A stretch of DNA of 64,000 nucleotides from Sipunculus nudus (taxonomy: Eukaryota > Annelida > Sipuncula > Golfingiida > Sipunculidae). Numbering within the stretch: the stretch's first letter is position 1; each line of letters begins with the position of its first letter. This document shows, in pieces, positions 11,920 to 23,971 of the stretch. Location of the stretch: the NCBI GenBank assembly GCA_026874595.1, contig CM049309.1, positions 91,474,723 through 91,538,722 of the forward strand, given 5' to 3'. The translations under genes and the position numbers were made by a program. The notes beneath the pieces were generated by a model. It did not search any database and was not told the DNA's origin. It was given only the letters and a program-made list of their open reading frames with translations.

Positions 11920-12792
11920 TGTATCCGCCAAAACAGACTTTTGCAGATACTATGTTTTCAGCCCAGCGCAACCGCTGCCATGTAGGTGTCCGGAGAACTC
12001 CTCCGTAACCTCTGGGCGGAATTTCACAAAACCCAGGATTATATTCGGGTCACATGTGAACTGCTGCGCCCCGATTTTGTTTTGACCTCTGACCTTTCCT
12101 TTGCGCTCTGCGTCCATTTGTGCATCTTATATCTCGGGAACCGTTTGACCGATTGGGCCAAAATTTTGCATGTGTATTGAGCTCACATAGCTCTTGATCA
12201 TATGCAAATTGGTGGCCCCACCTGCAGCCATTTTTGCACAGCTCCCGTCTGTTTGTCTGCCATAGGATAAAATCACTCATATCTCGGCAGTGGTTTGACA
12301 TATCCGCCTAAAAGTTTGCAGGTTAATACATCCCCAACAGCTCTCTTGATTTTATGACAGGTGGGACAGGTGGTGCCACCTGCATTCTAGTTTATGCTGC
12401 AGACATCCAAGCTCAAATCTTGGGAACCATTTGACCGAATGGGCCAAAGTTTTGCATGTGTATAGTTCTCACATAGCTCTTTGTCATACGCAAAACTGGT
12501 GGCGCCACCTACAACCATTTTTGCACAGCGTCCATCTGTTTGTCTGCCACGGGCTAAAATCACTCATATACATGTAGTGGTTTGACTTATCTGCCTGAAA
12601 GTTTGCATATGTATACAACTTGGACAGCTTTCTGGATTTTGTGGTAGGTGGCGCAACCTGCATACACAATTTGACTGCAGACATCCATGCTAATATGCAA
12701 CACTTCGCTCTGTTTCCCCTTGCCACTCCACCTGTTCCACTCTGATTTAGGCGGATACACGCAGTCGCTTGTCGACTACCCGTATTCTAGTT
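11920..12792. repeat. TGTATCCGCC family, copy 1 (two internal units)
   Basis: It opens with TGTATCCGCCAAAACAGACT and closes with TTTAGGCGGATACACGCAGT, then CGCTTGTCGACTACCCGTAT and TCTAGTT. TGTATCCGCC and GGCGGATACA are sub-terminal inverted repeats. Inside are two units of about 280 bp, each with GGGAACCGTTTGACCGAT or a variant, CACTCATATCTCGGCAGTGG and a GGTGGCGCCACC-type palindrome. The minus-strand ORFs are not genes. Confidence 0.8.
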
Positions 12793-13150
12793 AAAGTTTT
12801 GCTTTTGTTGTGATCATTGTATCACAAAGGTCTTTGAAATTAGTTAAACTGGACTTAGGAAGTAAAACTGGACTTTGAAAGGCCTTGAATTTTTCTAAAG
12901 GAGAGGCATACAAATTTAGTATATAGTAGATAGAGACAAAACTTCATTGTTTAAATTTAAAAAAAAATAGAGAAAAAAAATAGCTGGTGAAGGCCTTTTA
13001 ATGCAGGCCCATCTGGCATGAAAACATTTTTTCCCCATAGCATTTTATTATGTGAATTCATTTCATGTTCCACATAATGTTATTAACTAGAGAAGGAGTT
13101 TTTGAAAAAGGTAATGCATTTAATTTTTAGAGGTATGCATTGTATGAGGA

Positions 13151-13970
13151 TTTTTAGCTCAGCTGACTATAAGTCGTCTGAGCTATAGTCGTGGTCCATT
13201 GTCCGTCGTCCGTTCGTCTGTCCATACCTCCGTTCATCCGTAGATGTGGCACGTTTTGAAACTGTAATACCTAGGAATCCAAAGTTCGGCATAATGTTAG
13301 ATGTCCCCAAGATCTCCTACCAGGCCGAAAAACTGGGTCTATGCGACTTTGTTTCTTTCAGAAATTAAGGAAAAACCTCAAAATTTTATTAAAAACCTAT
13401 TTTTACACTTCAGGACTGCCTAATATCAAAACCATTTATCTTTTTTTCCTCATATTTGCCATAAATATTTCTCTATATAGTTCCTATGTACATGCCAGAA
13501 ATTAGGTCGTTATTATATAATTTAAAAAAGTTATGAGCTCAAACATAATGCATTTTATAAAAAATCAGGAAAGATATTTGATCACTTAACACATAACATG
13601 TTAAAACTAAGAACTTTTTTCCCAGTAATATAACTTAAATTAATCATAATTAAATTGTATGCCGAAAATTAGATCATAATTTTTTAAAATATTAGCAAAA
13701 ATAAAAAATTGGTACCTTAAATTTTGCCCGACTTTGGCCATGGCACGTTTTTTTCCTGTAAAAATGTGGATTTAATTTTCACTGCATGTACACATAAGGA
13801 TTTAATCTGTTAAATTCTGAAATTTGAAAATAAAATCTGCAAAATTAGGCTAGTTATTGAATATTTTTAGAGGCTCATGTTGTATTCCCTTACATTGTCA
13901 AGCAGTCCACTTTGGTCACTGTAGGTCATTCAGTGCAGCTCTCTATGCTCCCCAGGCTGTTGGCATAATG
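13151..13970 (+). repeat. AGCTCAGCTGAC family, copy 2
   Basis: It opens with TTTTTAGCTCAGCTGACTAT and AAGTCGTCTGAGCTATAGTC, then GTCCGTCGTCCGTTCGTCTG. It carries the usual family landmarks and ends in a mixed block (CATTGTCAAGCAGTCCACTT ... CTCCCCAGGCTGTTGG). Confidence 0.85.
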
Positions 13971-14652
13971 TTAGATGTCCCCAAGATCTCCTACCAAGCC
14001 GAAAACTGGGTCTTTGCGACTTTGTTCCTTTCAGAAATTATGGAAAAACCTCAAATTTCCATTAAAAACCTATTTTCACACTTCAGGACTGCCTAATATC
14101 AAAACCACTCATCTGTTTTTCCTCATATTTACCATAAATAATTCTCTATATAGTTCCTATGTACATGCCAGAAATTAGGTCTGTATTATATAATTTAAAA
14201 AAGTAATGGGCTCAAACATAATGCATTTTGTAAAAAATCAGGAAAGATATTTGATCGCTTAACACAAAACATGTTAAAGGTAAGGACTTTTATCCAGTAA
14301 TATAACTTAAATTAATCAAAATTAAATTGTATACCCAATATTAGATCAAAATCTTTTACATTTTTTAAAATATCAGCAAAAATAAAAAAATTGGTACCTT
14401 AAATTTTGCCGAACTTTGGCCATGGCACTTTTTTTCCTGTAAGTACTGTGGATTTATTTTCACAGAATGTACACATAAGGATTTAATCTGTTAAAGCCTC
14501 AAATTTGAAAATAAAAGCTGCAAAATTAGGCTAGTTATTGAATATTTTTGGAGGCTCTTGTTGTATTCCCTTACATTGTCAAGCAGTCCACTTTGGTCAC
14601 TGTAGGTCATTCAGTGCAGCTCTCTATGCTCCCCAGGCTGTTGGCATAATAT
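13970..14652 (+). repeat. Tandem duplicate of the previous repeat (681-bp period)
   Basis: Matching phrases are offset by exactly 681 bp (AGGCTC at 13871 and 14552; AGCAGTCCAC at 13901 and 14582). The second copy lacks the family head. It ends where GTTGGCATAATATTATGCAA departs from the first copy. Confidence 0.8.
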
Positions 14653-15480
14653 TATGCAATCCAATCACTAGGGCAAGCCCTCTCTCCACTCAGTTGAGCT
14701 TGATCAGGCTGTCTTCAGTTAATACCATACCACAGGGAGCCTTTTTCTCTCCCCCCCCCCCCCCCCCATTCTGTTGACAGAACTGTACTATGAACTAGAT
14801 GAATCTTAAAATTTACATTTTTTTCAGCAAAGAGCAGTAACAACCAAGACCCCTCCCCCCACCCACCCCTTCAATACACAGGACTAATAAATAAGATGAA
14901 TTTTATAAATTTATTGTTAAATAAATTCCTTTTGATGAGACTTGGACAATTTTGACTTTTTAAAGATGAAAATTTCTGGAATTTAATCCTGATATTCAAA
15001 TGTGATAAAATATTAGGATCTAATGTAAGTGCTAACTGACAAGTTTTAAGAAGATATAAATAATTTGTAGCGTTTCATTCATATCTCTTAAAGTTGGCGG
15101 GGCCTAGATGTGAATAACACTGTTAACTTACTATTAAAATTAGGAATATTGGTCAAACTTTGTGGGATTAATTTTTAACCCATATGGCCATATATTTAAC
15201 TTTTGAAAACTTAATTACCTTCACACATTATTTGTTTATGAAATGTCACTTTTATATAACACTTACCGTAGGCCTGATTGTTCCCTTTATGCATCACTAA
15301 ATGGTTTAGCTCATGTCCATTATTCTATAATTTACAGAGTTTCATTTTAGCAGGACCATTTTCTCATAGCTTTTCAAATGATAATATACATGAAAAACCA
15401 AAAGAAATAAAAATATTTTGCAGTTTCTAATATTTTCCAAAATTCAGCTGAGCGATGTGACCCATGGTTTATATCACTGG
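14653..15480. other. Non-coding stretch with C tract and repeat tail
   Basis: It contains a poly-C run at about 14750-14767, a second C-rich run near 14852-14870, AT-rich unique sequence, and the tail phrase CAGCTGAGCGATGTGACCCA at 15446. No gene is visible. Confidence 0.5.
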
Positions 15481-16270
15481 GTAGATAGGAATTGACAATT
15501 TTTAGAAAAACCCTTCAGTGGGGTGCTGCAGTGGAAGGACCAGATAATGCTTACACTCAATACAAATGGCAGTTTGGCAGTTGGATTGAAAACACCTTGT
15601 TATAACAGACATGCAAACAGAACTTATACTCTAGTCCCTGTTAAGGGAGCATTACCCAAAACATGTCAGAACAAGTATTGTAAACTAATGCAGAGTGCAG
15701 GTACCAAGAAGTTGGGTGACAAATTTCATTTTGTGCACAGTTGTTTAGAGTTTGCGTACCAGTCACATGGTTCATATTAAAGGTTGACTGCATATCCCAG
15801 GAACAAAGAAAAGCATAAAGTGTTAAGGTGGAGCAGGTCAGGGTGCATTTCCAGTCTAAGTAGTTCTGCTCAAATTGTCTCCCAGCCTTGTCTACATGTC
15901 ATAGAAACAACTATTTCCAGACAATATCACCGATTCATAACGGTCCTATGCCTTTATTTGATACTCTTGCAAACAATACATATGCTTTCAAGAGAGGGGT
16001 ATCCCTTGGTAAGCTCTGCTCTCATTGTGATCAAGTCTTTTGTGACATTCAGCTTCCATACAAATATGTGTTTGTCCTGCTTTGGTCTCTTCACTGTTTG
16101 TTTAATATTAATTTGGTCCCCTTATCTTGGTCTTCAGGCCCAGCAAATCATCGGAGAATGCATTCTGTTTTCTTTTGTGATAGATCATCATTATTAAGAA
16201 GTAAATGTTAACTTTCATATTTTTTACTTAGAGTTTATATGCTTGTCAGTGAGAGGTGATTAAGAATATT
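15480..16270. other. Unassigned sequence with overlapping open frames
   Basis: The + strand frames 15523-15780 (85 codons) and 15784-16211 (up to 137 codons in overlapping frames) are open. They lack a convincing domain, splice sites or start context. One holds a CSHCDQVFC motif. I rate them as chance or decayed sequence. Confidence 0.25.
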
Positions 16271-16276
16271 GGTAAT

Positions 16277-17812
16277 TGTATCCGCCAAAACAGAGTTTTG
16301 CGGATACTATGTTTTCAGCTGGCCGCCGCGGCCGCGTAGGTGTCCGGAGAACTCCTCCGTAACCGCTGGGCGGAATTTTCCGAAACCCGGGATTATGTTC
16401 GGGTCACATGTGAACTGCTGCGCCCCGATTTTGTTTTGACCTCTGACCTTTCCTTTGCGCTCTGCGTCCGTTTGTGCGTCTGTTTCCACACATAAACCCA
16501 CATATCTCGGGAACCGTTTGACCGATCAGGAAAACTTTTGTGCACAAATGTAGCCCTCGGAGAGCTTTATAACATACACCAAAAATGGTGGCGCCACCTG
16601 CAACCATGTTTGCACAGTGTCCATCTGTTCGTCTGCCTTGGGTTAAAATCACTCATATCTCTGCAGTGACTTGACTAATTCACCTGAAATTGGGCATGCG
16701 TATACATCCTGGATAGCTTTTCTGATTTTATGACAGGTGGCGCCACCTACATTCACGTTTACGCTGCAGACATCAAAGCTCATATCTCGGGAACCGTTTG
16801 ACCGATCAGGAAAATTCTTTTGCACAAATGTAGCCCTTGGAGAGCTTTATAACATACACCAAAAATGGTGGCGCTACCTGCAACCATGTTTGCACAGTGT
16901 CCATCTGTTTGTCTGCCTTGGGTTAAAATCACTCATATCTCTGCAGTGACTTGACTAATTCACCTGAAATTTGGCATGCGTATACATCCTGGATAGCTTT
17001 TCTGATTTTATGACAGGTGGCGCCACCTACATTCACGTTTACGCTGCAGACATCCAAGCTCATATCTCAGGAACCGTTTGACCGATCAGGAAAATTTTTT
17101 GCACAAATGTAGCCCTTGGAGAGCTTTATAACATACACCGAAAATGGTGGCACCACCTGCAACCATGTTTGCACAGTGTCCATCTGTTTGTCAGCCTTGG
17201 GTTAAAATCACTCCTATTTCTGCAGTGGTTTGACTAATTCACCTGAAATTCGGCATGCTTATACATCCTGGATAGCTTTTCTGATTTTATGACAGGTGGC
17301 GCCACCTACAATCAAGTTTACGCTGCAGACATCCAAGCTCATATCTAGGGAACCGTTTGACCGATTGGGCCAAAATTTTGCATGTGTATAAATCTCACAT
17401 AGCTCTTTATCATACGCAAAACTGGTGGCGCCACCTGCAGCCATGTTTGCACAGCTCCCATCTGTTTGTCTGCCATGGGATAAAATCACTCATATCTCGG
17501 CAGTGGTTTGACATATCTGCCTAAAATTTTGCAAGTTTATACATCCCCAACAGCTCTCTTGATTTTATGACAGGTGGCGCCACCTGCATTCTTGTTTATG
17601 CAGCAGATATCCAAGCTCATATCTTGGGAACCGTTTGACCGATTGGGCCAAAGTTTTGCATGTGTATAGAGCTTTCTGGATTTTTTGGTAGGTAGCGCAA
17701 CCTACATACACAATTTGGCTGCAGACATCCATGCTAATATGCAACACTTCACCCGTTCCACTCTGATTTAGGCGGATACAAGTAGTCGCTTGTCGACTAC
17801 CCGTATTCTAGT
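16277..17812. repeat. TGTATCCGCC family, copy 2 (five internal units)
   Basis: It has the same head (TGTATCCGCCAAAACAGAGT) and tail (GGCGGATACAAGTAGTCGCT ... TCTAGTT) as the copy at 11920. GAACCGTTTG marks five internal units at 16511, 16791, 17071, 17350 and 17628, a regular period of about 280 bp. Most units carry GGTGGCGCCACC. The size difference from copy 1 (1536 against 873 bp) is mostly explained by unit number. Confidence 0.85.
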
Positions 17813-17884
17813 TCAATTGGCATTTGATCTGTATGATCTCAATCATCATGCCACGTTTATATGTCACACATTTTGTTCATATGT

Positions 17885-18040
17885 GACAACTAAAGCTGAT
17901 TTGACAAACCCCCCCCCCCTCCAAAAAAAATGGAAACTGGCCCATACATCCAAACATTTATTACTATGATACACGCCATACTAAAGCTAAAGCTGATTTG
18001 ACAACACCCCAACCCCCCCCCAACCCCCCAAATAAATGTA
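17885..18040 (+). repeat. C-rich direct duplication
   Basis: TAAAGCTGATTTGACAAACC followed by a C run (17891-17919) is repeated as TAAAGCTGATTTGACAACAC followed by CCCAACCCCCCCCC (17988-18028). Confidence 0.65.
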
Positions 18041-19340
18041 AAAAATACAGCTGTGAGCTTGAGATTGTCTTGGTTTGTATCCCATTGTTTCTGATCTGCT
18101 CCTACTCAACAACCAGCAGATATCTGTAGCCGGGTAGGTCAAACTTGCCTTACTATGGGACAGCGAGACTTAACCTAACCTCTTCTGTTGAGGTCAAGTA
18201 ATTATATACATGGGCAAGGTATCAGGTGTTCACAAACCCTTGTCGGAGCTTGAGGTCAGGACTGCAATGAAGAATGACAAGTCTCCCAGAGATAAAGGTG
18301 GTTCACTCCCAGATAAGCTGTATGGCCATGGCCACTCATTGTCAAACCATCTAAATCAAAAGTTTGTTGGTATATGAGTACATTTGTTGTACACATGGAC
18401 ATTTAGTGATTCTTTTTAATTGTTATGTATTTAACTTCACAACATTAAAACAACCCTTGTGTTAAATACAATTAATTGATGAAATTAATTACTCTTATTT
18501 TTTTTTTAAATACAATTAACTTTTGAAATAAATTTCCCAGAACTTCGGGTAAGTTTTAGCTTTCTCTTGCCCTTCATAAATTTTTTACCTACCAGGCAAA
18601 AATAAGTTATCACAGTGACAAACGTATTGAGTGTTGCATGTTGTACTATTGAATGGACATGCATGTTTGATTGTTAATCATATTTCTCTCTAACATTATT
18701 ACAGTTAACAGAGATATATATAAAGATAGACATACTGTCAATATGATTTCATTACTCCAAAGGAAAAAAAATGGTGAACTGAAGACTTCATTAAAATTCA
18801 GGCCTTTGGGTTAAGGATGTCTAGTAGGTCAAGTAGGAGTTGACTTTTTGTTGTCCTACGAGTGTTCTATGGACTTTTTATTGGGCCCTAGCTATTGATT
18901 AACTGTTAATGTAGAGTTCTTGAGAAGTAAACTTTATATTAATATTTAACATTATGTATCAATTAGATGTTAAGTGGGTTTGTAAATTCACTTTGAGGGC
19001 TGAATGATTCATTTGCAGTAGATCTTGCCTTCTGGCAACTTTCCCAGCTAGTTTAAAAACTCTTTTGTTTAATGTTCACGCTCTTTCTTTAGATCAGATC
19101 AAACTTTTTCTTAGAATGTGAATGATAGGAGGAGATGGGCAGTTCAAGATTTGTCATGTTGTAAGCTGTAGTACTAAGAGACAAAGAGTTCTGGGATTGT
19201 TGTTCTTCAGTTTTGATATTCAAATTAAGCAGCAGTGGTGACTGACGCTTGAAGAGAGACTATTCATTGCAGTAAAATCAGAAACAAGAAACGGTCTTTC
19301 TGGCGCGAAACTTTTGTAATTCATGGGAGTGGACAGCAAG
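18041..19340. other. No gene or repeat recognised
   Basis: AT-rich unique sequence. A donor-like GTAAGT follows TTCGG at 18549 but no exon fits. Confidence 0.4.
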
Positions 19341-19375
19341 AATGTTTTCACTGCTAAATCAGATGCTTCAGGAGC

Positions 19376-19738
19376 ACTGTGTAAGCACTCATCCAGAAAT
19401 TACAGAAAGTTGGGTACCCACTCAGGCTGCCCCAAATGAAACAGGGCAAAGGTATACATGCATATTTATCAGTACTCACTTAGATAGGACAAGCATGAGG
19501 ATGTGTGAGTACCCATGGCGAACCAAACTAAATGAGACAAGGGGGAGTTGAGTGCACTGAGTACCCACCCAGATGTTACAAGATGGGGAAAGTGAGTACC
19601 ACTGCCAAGCCAGATGTTGCAAGAGGGAAAGTCATGAGTACCACTGCAAACCCAGATGATACAGGAGGGGAAAGTGTGAGTACCACTGCCAAGCCAGAGG
19701 TTGCAAGAAGGAAAGTCGTGAGAACCACTGCCAATTAA
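19376..19738 (+). repeat. Degenerate ~40-44-bp minisatellite
   Basis: GTGAGTACCACTGCCAAGCC, AGATGTTGCAAGAGGGAAAG and variants recur 7-8 times, best preserved from 19560 to 19735. The overlapping ORFs (69 and 68 codons) come from the repeat. Confidence 0.75.
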
Positions 19739-19739
19739 T

Positions 19740-22700
19740 TATTTAATGCAGGATGGCTTTAAGATTTTAGAACTTGGTCAAATTAGGCCAAGGTTAACTT
19801 GAACTTTCTAGAGATAGAAAGGAAAGTTCAGTGGATTTTGTGGATGGAATTGATTTAAAATTAAAAGAAATACTTAGAGGCTCAGACTTGTTCTCATTTT
19901 CTGGATTTTACAAGAAATTTGATCAGTTAAAATTGGTGGGCTTGAAAAGGTTTAACTGAATCCCTTAAGATCCTTTATTAGTTGTTTGTTGAGTGATTTA
20001 TTTTTGGTAGCGGTTGACCAAATATTATTTAAGAAACTTTCAGTATGATAGGCATGTTGTGCTGCTGAGTTGTTGAACTGGAAGAGGTCAGGGTGGATGG
20101 ATGTGATCCAGACAGCTTCATCCTGGGGCGGAGTGTAATGCTGATGGTTTACCTGGCTGCCTTCAGTGTAAACAGGGTCTTCCCCAGGGCACAAAGGAAC
20201 TGCAGCCACACAACCTTAAGTGTTATGATAGACGCAGGCTGCTGCCACTCTCTGCTGCTGCTGCTTCTACATGTTGCTCTCAGTCTCCAGCAGCATGGTG
20301 TGCTCACTGTACTTTCCTGTCATAGCACACTCAAATTTTAAATATGGATCCCACCCATCTCCCACCTAGCTACATTAAGTTGATTACAATAACAAATAAT
20401 GTCCTGTGTTATATGCACAAATTTTGAATATGGAGCTTGTTTAAACTGATGTGCAGAATAAATAACTTCACTCATTTAACAATTTAATGTTAGAATAAAG
20501 TCATATACTTGATAAGTAGTGCTTTTGACCCTAAGTAGAGGTCAGCTCTCTACTTTCCCCATCATTTAAGATAATTAGCACTAGGCCTGCCTAGCCATTT
20601 CATGAGATGCCCTATTGTCATCATGTTTTCTGTCTGTCCATCTATCTGTTTGTCACTCTTTTAGCACATTATCTCAAGAATAATGAAATCTCTACACAAA
20701 ATTGCTGTCAGAGGATATATGTGCCATCTCATTACAATGAACAGAAGTCAGGTATAGCTCCCCAAGTGGGTATCTTGGAATTCAGATCATTTGCTTTATC
20801 AGATAGAAGAAACTGGGTATAGGGTCCCTTAATATTTAGAACCTTCAGGGTACCATTTATTCCTGTGGTTATAAGTGAGGTTCTTTGTAAAATATTGGAT
20901 TTAAAAAGTAAACAATATACATTCTTTCAAGTGTTATTAGTTGACTATTGGATATAAAATTTCTCTTCTCTTCTAAAGGATTTAGGGAGAGGTCTGATTT
21001 GTTGATCTTTACCATTAAGGGTGAGATTAGAAGAACCATGGTCTGACAACCAGTTCAGTGTGTGTAAGAAAACCAGAGACCTATAGTGTAGGTTTGGGCC
21101 AGAGCTTACTATCTGTTTTGCATTAATCTTGGCAGGATATATGCTGAGGACCTGAGGTGCTTAAGACATACGTAGTACAGTAAAGGTTTATAGCAAATGT
21201 TTGTCCCAGGACCAGGTGTGGAAGTAACTGGGCAGGTTAGAACATGCCCTGAGCCAGTGATTGGTATTCTTCTAATAAGCACATAACAAGATGGGTGCCA
21301 CATTGAATAAATCCAAATCAGATTGTAATTCCTGCTGCTGCTGTATTAATGTTTGAATTGCCTTTGTACAATAATAAAACTTGTGGCCTTTGAGCTTCTG
21401 ACCAGACCAGGGATACATGGAATTAACGCCCACAAAAGGATTTGTATAGGTCCAGTTAGAGGAGCAGCATTGTCAGTGGTTCCTCATGACTCCGATATTC
21501 AATATGGCTTATTCTAAGTGTCCCTCAATTTTCTGGGACTTGGCTGTGCTCAGCTGAAATCAGTAGGTCTGCATTCATTGTGCTTGTACATGTGCATTTT
21601 GTATTCTTGCTTGATATTAGCACTGTACCCTATTTATACATGACAAGACCTGCTGCTAAATGGGAGAAACATTGTTATATATTTCATGGAAATTTGCAGT
21701 AGTTACACCCTGTTTTTATTCAGTGAGTCCCACTTTTATATATAGAACAAATTATGTATATATATTTGATATTAGCTGAGAGATGTATGAATAGCAATGC
21801 TGGTTCATTGTATAGAGATAGAACATTAATACACAGAAAATTTAATTCACTCCATATGGGAATCCGTATTACTCCCCTTACTGATTGAACCAACGTATCT
21901 GTGTATTCATATTCTATATTTGAACTTAAGACTTTATAATATTCGCTCCAATTTTTAAGTTAGCAAGTCAAACTGCTGAATGGAATACTATTTCTGTATA
22001 TTTGCTGGATATGAGCATTGGACCAATATGCTTTGTATCACTGCTAAAAATTAAATGGAATAAAGCCTGTGTTTGTGTCAAATTTGAAGTGAGTGAGGTC
22101 TTTTGTTAGGAATAAGAGAATTCTGCAAGTTAAAGTTATTATCAGTCGGTTTATTGCACTCTGTGCCAAGAATTTTGGACTTGTTAACTTAAAAGATCAG
22201 AGGGTCTCACTACTAAAAGTGAAACAACATCATCCTCCTGGAAATTATAGTATTGAACCCTCCCCCATCCCCTTCCTCCCCAACCCCTAATTGACCTTGA
22301 GCTGCTTTGCATAGTAACAGGGTGAGACACTTGGTACACATAATGCATTCCTGTTTTATTTTGTAAACATAAATAGCTTTAGGTGAATGCTCATTGCTTG
22401 ATTCACACTTAAACTGTGGAGGTGGACCCACTACAGTGAAGTAACAGCTCAACAGAAGAGTTCATACTCTTAATCCCTCAAGAATTATATAATCACAGGC
22501 CCAATGGCTATCTCAGATTTTGCATTCTAATCCATATATGTGATTATAAAATATTTTGCTTATTACTAACTTATTAATTTGTTTGTTTAATATAACTGGT
22601 TGATAAATACGGGTGCAGTAATGACTGTGAATGTAGTGGTATGTGTGGAGTGTAGGAGTCTGGACTGTGCCAGCAAGTATAGGAGCTGAGTCATGAACTG

Positions 22701-22900
22701 AGGTCGCTTGCCATGGTGGTGGGCCTGATTTGACTTGTACAAAGTAATAGTTGCTGCTTCAAGAGGGTTACAACAGGCCTGGACACGGCCCGACTACCCC
22801 CTGTATGTCTGTAATGAAAATATAATTGTCAGCAGCTGGACCACAAGGATTGTCTGGATCTGGTATATATTTAGGTTCAGTACAGGGACTTCATAATCAT
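19740..22900. other. Mostly unique non-coding sequence
   Basis: No confident gene is visible. Near 20093-20341 both strands have short open frames in a GC-richer patch. The minus frame has a CCAG|GTAAAC donor-like site near 20154, but neither frame has a domain. Near 20600-20830 there is a diverged 'CTGTCTGTCCATCTATCTGT' dispersed repeat. Near 22253-22289 there is a C-rich tract. Confidence 0.35.
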
Positions 22901-22914
22901 ACAGGTTACTTCTT

Positions 22915-23135
22915 AACTTCACAGCACTGTTTCCAGGCTTTGCTGTATGCATGTACTGCTGGATGAGCTGTATGTTACTGCTGTATCCAGACACAAATGC
23001 TGGATCCCCACTTGGGCCTAAGCTGCTTCTTTGTTTCTTCAGGTGTACCTTTCTCTTACTGTGGGTACAGTACGCTGATGAGGGCTGCTCCACAGCCTGG
23101 GCCTGCACACAGGCTGGCTTGGACATGTTCCTGTG
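22915..23135 (-). CDS. Candidate internal exon, unidentified (minus strand)
   Basis: Read on the minus strand, a pyrimidine-rich acceptor CTGCTTCAG ends just before 23135. An open frame of about 70 codons then runs down with balanced codon use. The product is polar and low-complexity, with a basic patch (SKRKVHLKKQRSS) followed by a Gly/Ser/Gln-rich stretch (SGYSSNIQLIQQYMHTAKPG), like a disordered cytoplasmic region. Weak donor candidates (GTGAAG, GTAACC) lie near 22910-22920, and the frame stays open further to 22794. The opposite strand is also open over part of this block behind a good acceptor at 23041. The strand is therefore not certain. Family unknown. Confidence 0.33.
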
Positions 23136-23238
23136 CTGAAGCAGATTACCTATACACACCAACAGAACTGGCTGCCACACAAAGGATTTATAATACAACA
23201 TGACAGGATACAATACCAGGCTTGGGCTTGCTTAACAG

Positions 23239-23427
23239 CCAGTCAGGATGGTGCTTATTGGATAATGTACACTTCATCAGGGCGTATAAAGTCAAGCTTG
23301 TACACAGGGAGGAAGCTATTGAAGAAGTTGAGGTAGTACTCCAGTCTACACAATGGCAGTCAGAGTTTAGTTTAGCTGTGCTTACCTTAGGAGTCAAGGA
23401 CATACAACTGAACACCACTCAGAATAG
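23239..23427 (+). CDS. Candidate internal exon, possibly PTB/PH-like fold
   Basis: The acceptor is CTTGCTTAACAG (ends 23238) and the donor is AG|GTAGGT (from 23428). The only frame open throughout codes for about 63 residues and meets a stop immediately after the donor. The product reads as a beta strand (AYKVKLVH), an acidic amphipathic helix (REEAIEEVEVVLQST), then an alternating hydrophobic strand (EFSLAVLTLGVKDIQLNTTQ). That order resembles the start of phosphotyrosine-binding (PTB) domains such as those of EPS8 or SHC, where a '-LxVxxxGVKL-' strand is typical. The family suggestion is by eye only. No partner exon was found in the next few kb. The block lies only 100 bp from a minus-strand candidate exon, so one of the two may be spurious. 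Confidence 0.38.
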
Positions 23428-23894
23428 GTAGGTAAATATGGATGTGTCATAAGTGCTGTTCATGTTGTTGTGAACTGTTATTACTTTTCAGTCTTTAGTC
23501 TTTTGCAGTGGTATTCCTAACTGGGAGCCATTTTCCAGATTATCAGCTGAGTGAGATGTAGCATCATCAGTTGATCTCTCAGCCAAAGAGAATGGATCTA
23601 TACTGTTTGTGAACTAAAAGTAACTAAAGCCACTTAGACCTGAACAAGATTTGTACCAGTAGGCCAGTGTGACTTTATGTGTGGCTCAGTGGTTCATCTC
23701 CAGACTAGAGACATCAGCCATTTAAACTGTTTTAATGATTGCTTCACATCTGACATTGTAACTGACAAAAAAGTTGGTCAAGCATCCTTCAAAGCTATTT
23801 ATAAACACAGTGCAGCAAATCCAACTTGTAGCATGGCATCTCAGTGACAGTCAGGACATATATCAGGTTATAATGATGACATAATTCCAGACTT

Positions 23895-23896
<2 letters not shown>

Positions 23897-23967
<71 letters not shown>
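23897..23967. repeat. (TA)n microsatellite
   Basis: About 35 TA units, the longest pure TA run in the window. Confidence 0.97.

Positions 23968-23971
<4 letters not shown>

Noticed and set aside
15784-16211. Overlapping 137- and 107-codon ORFs as a gene
   Set aside because: No domain, poor start context, two overlapping frames with similar openness, and no splice support.
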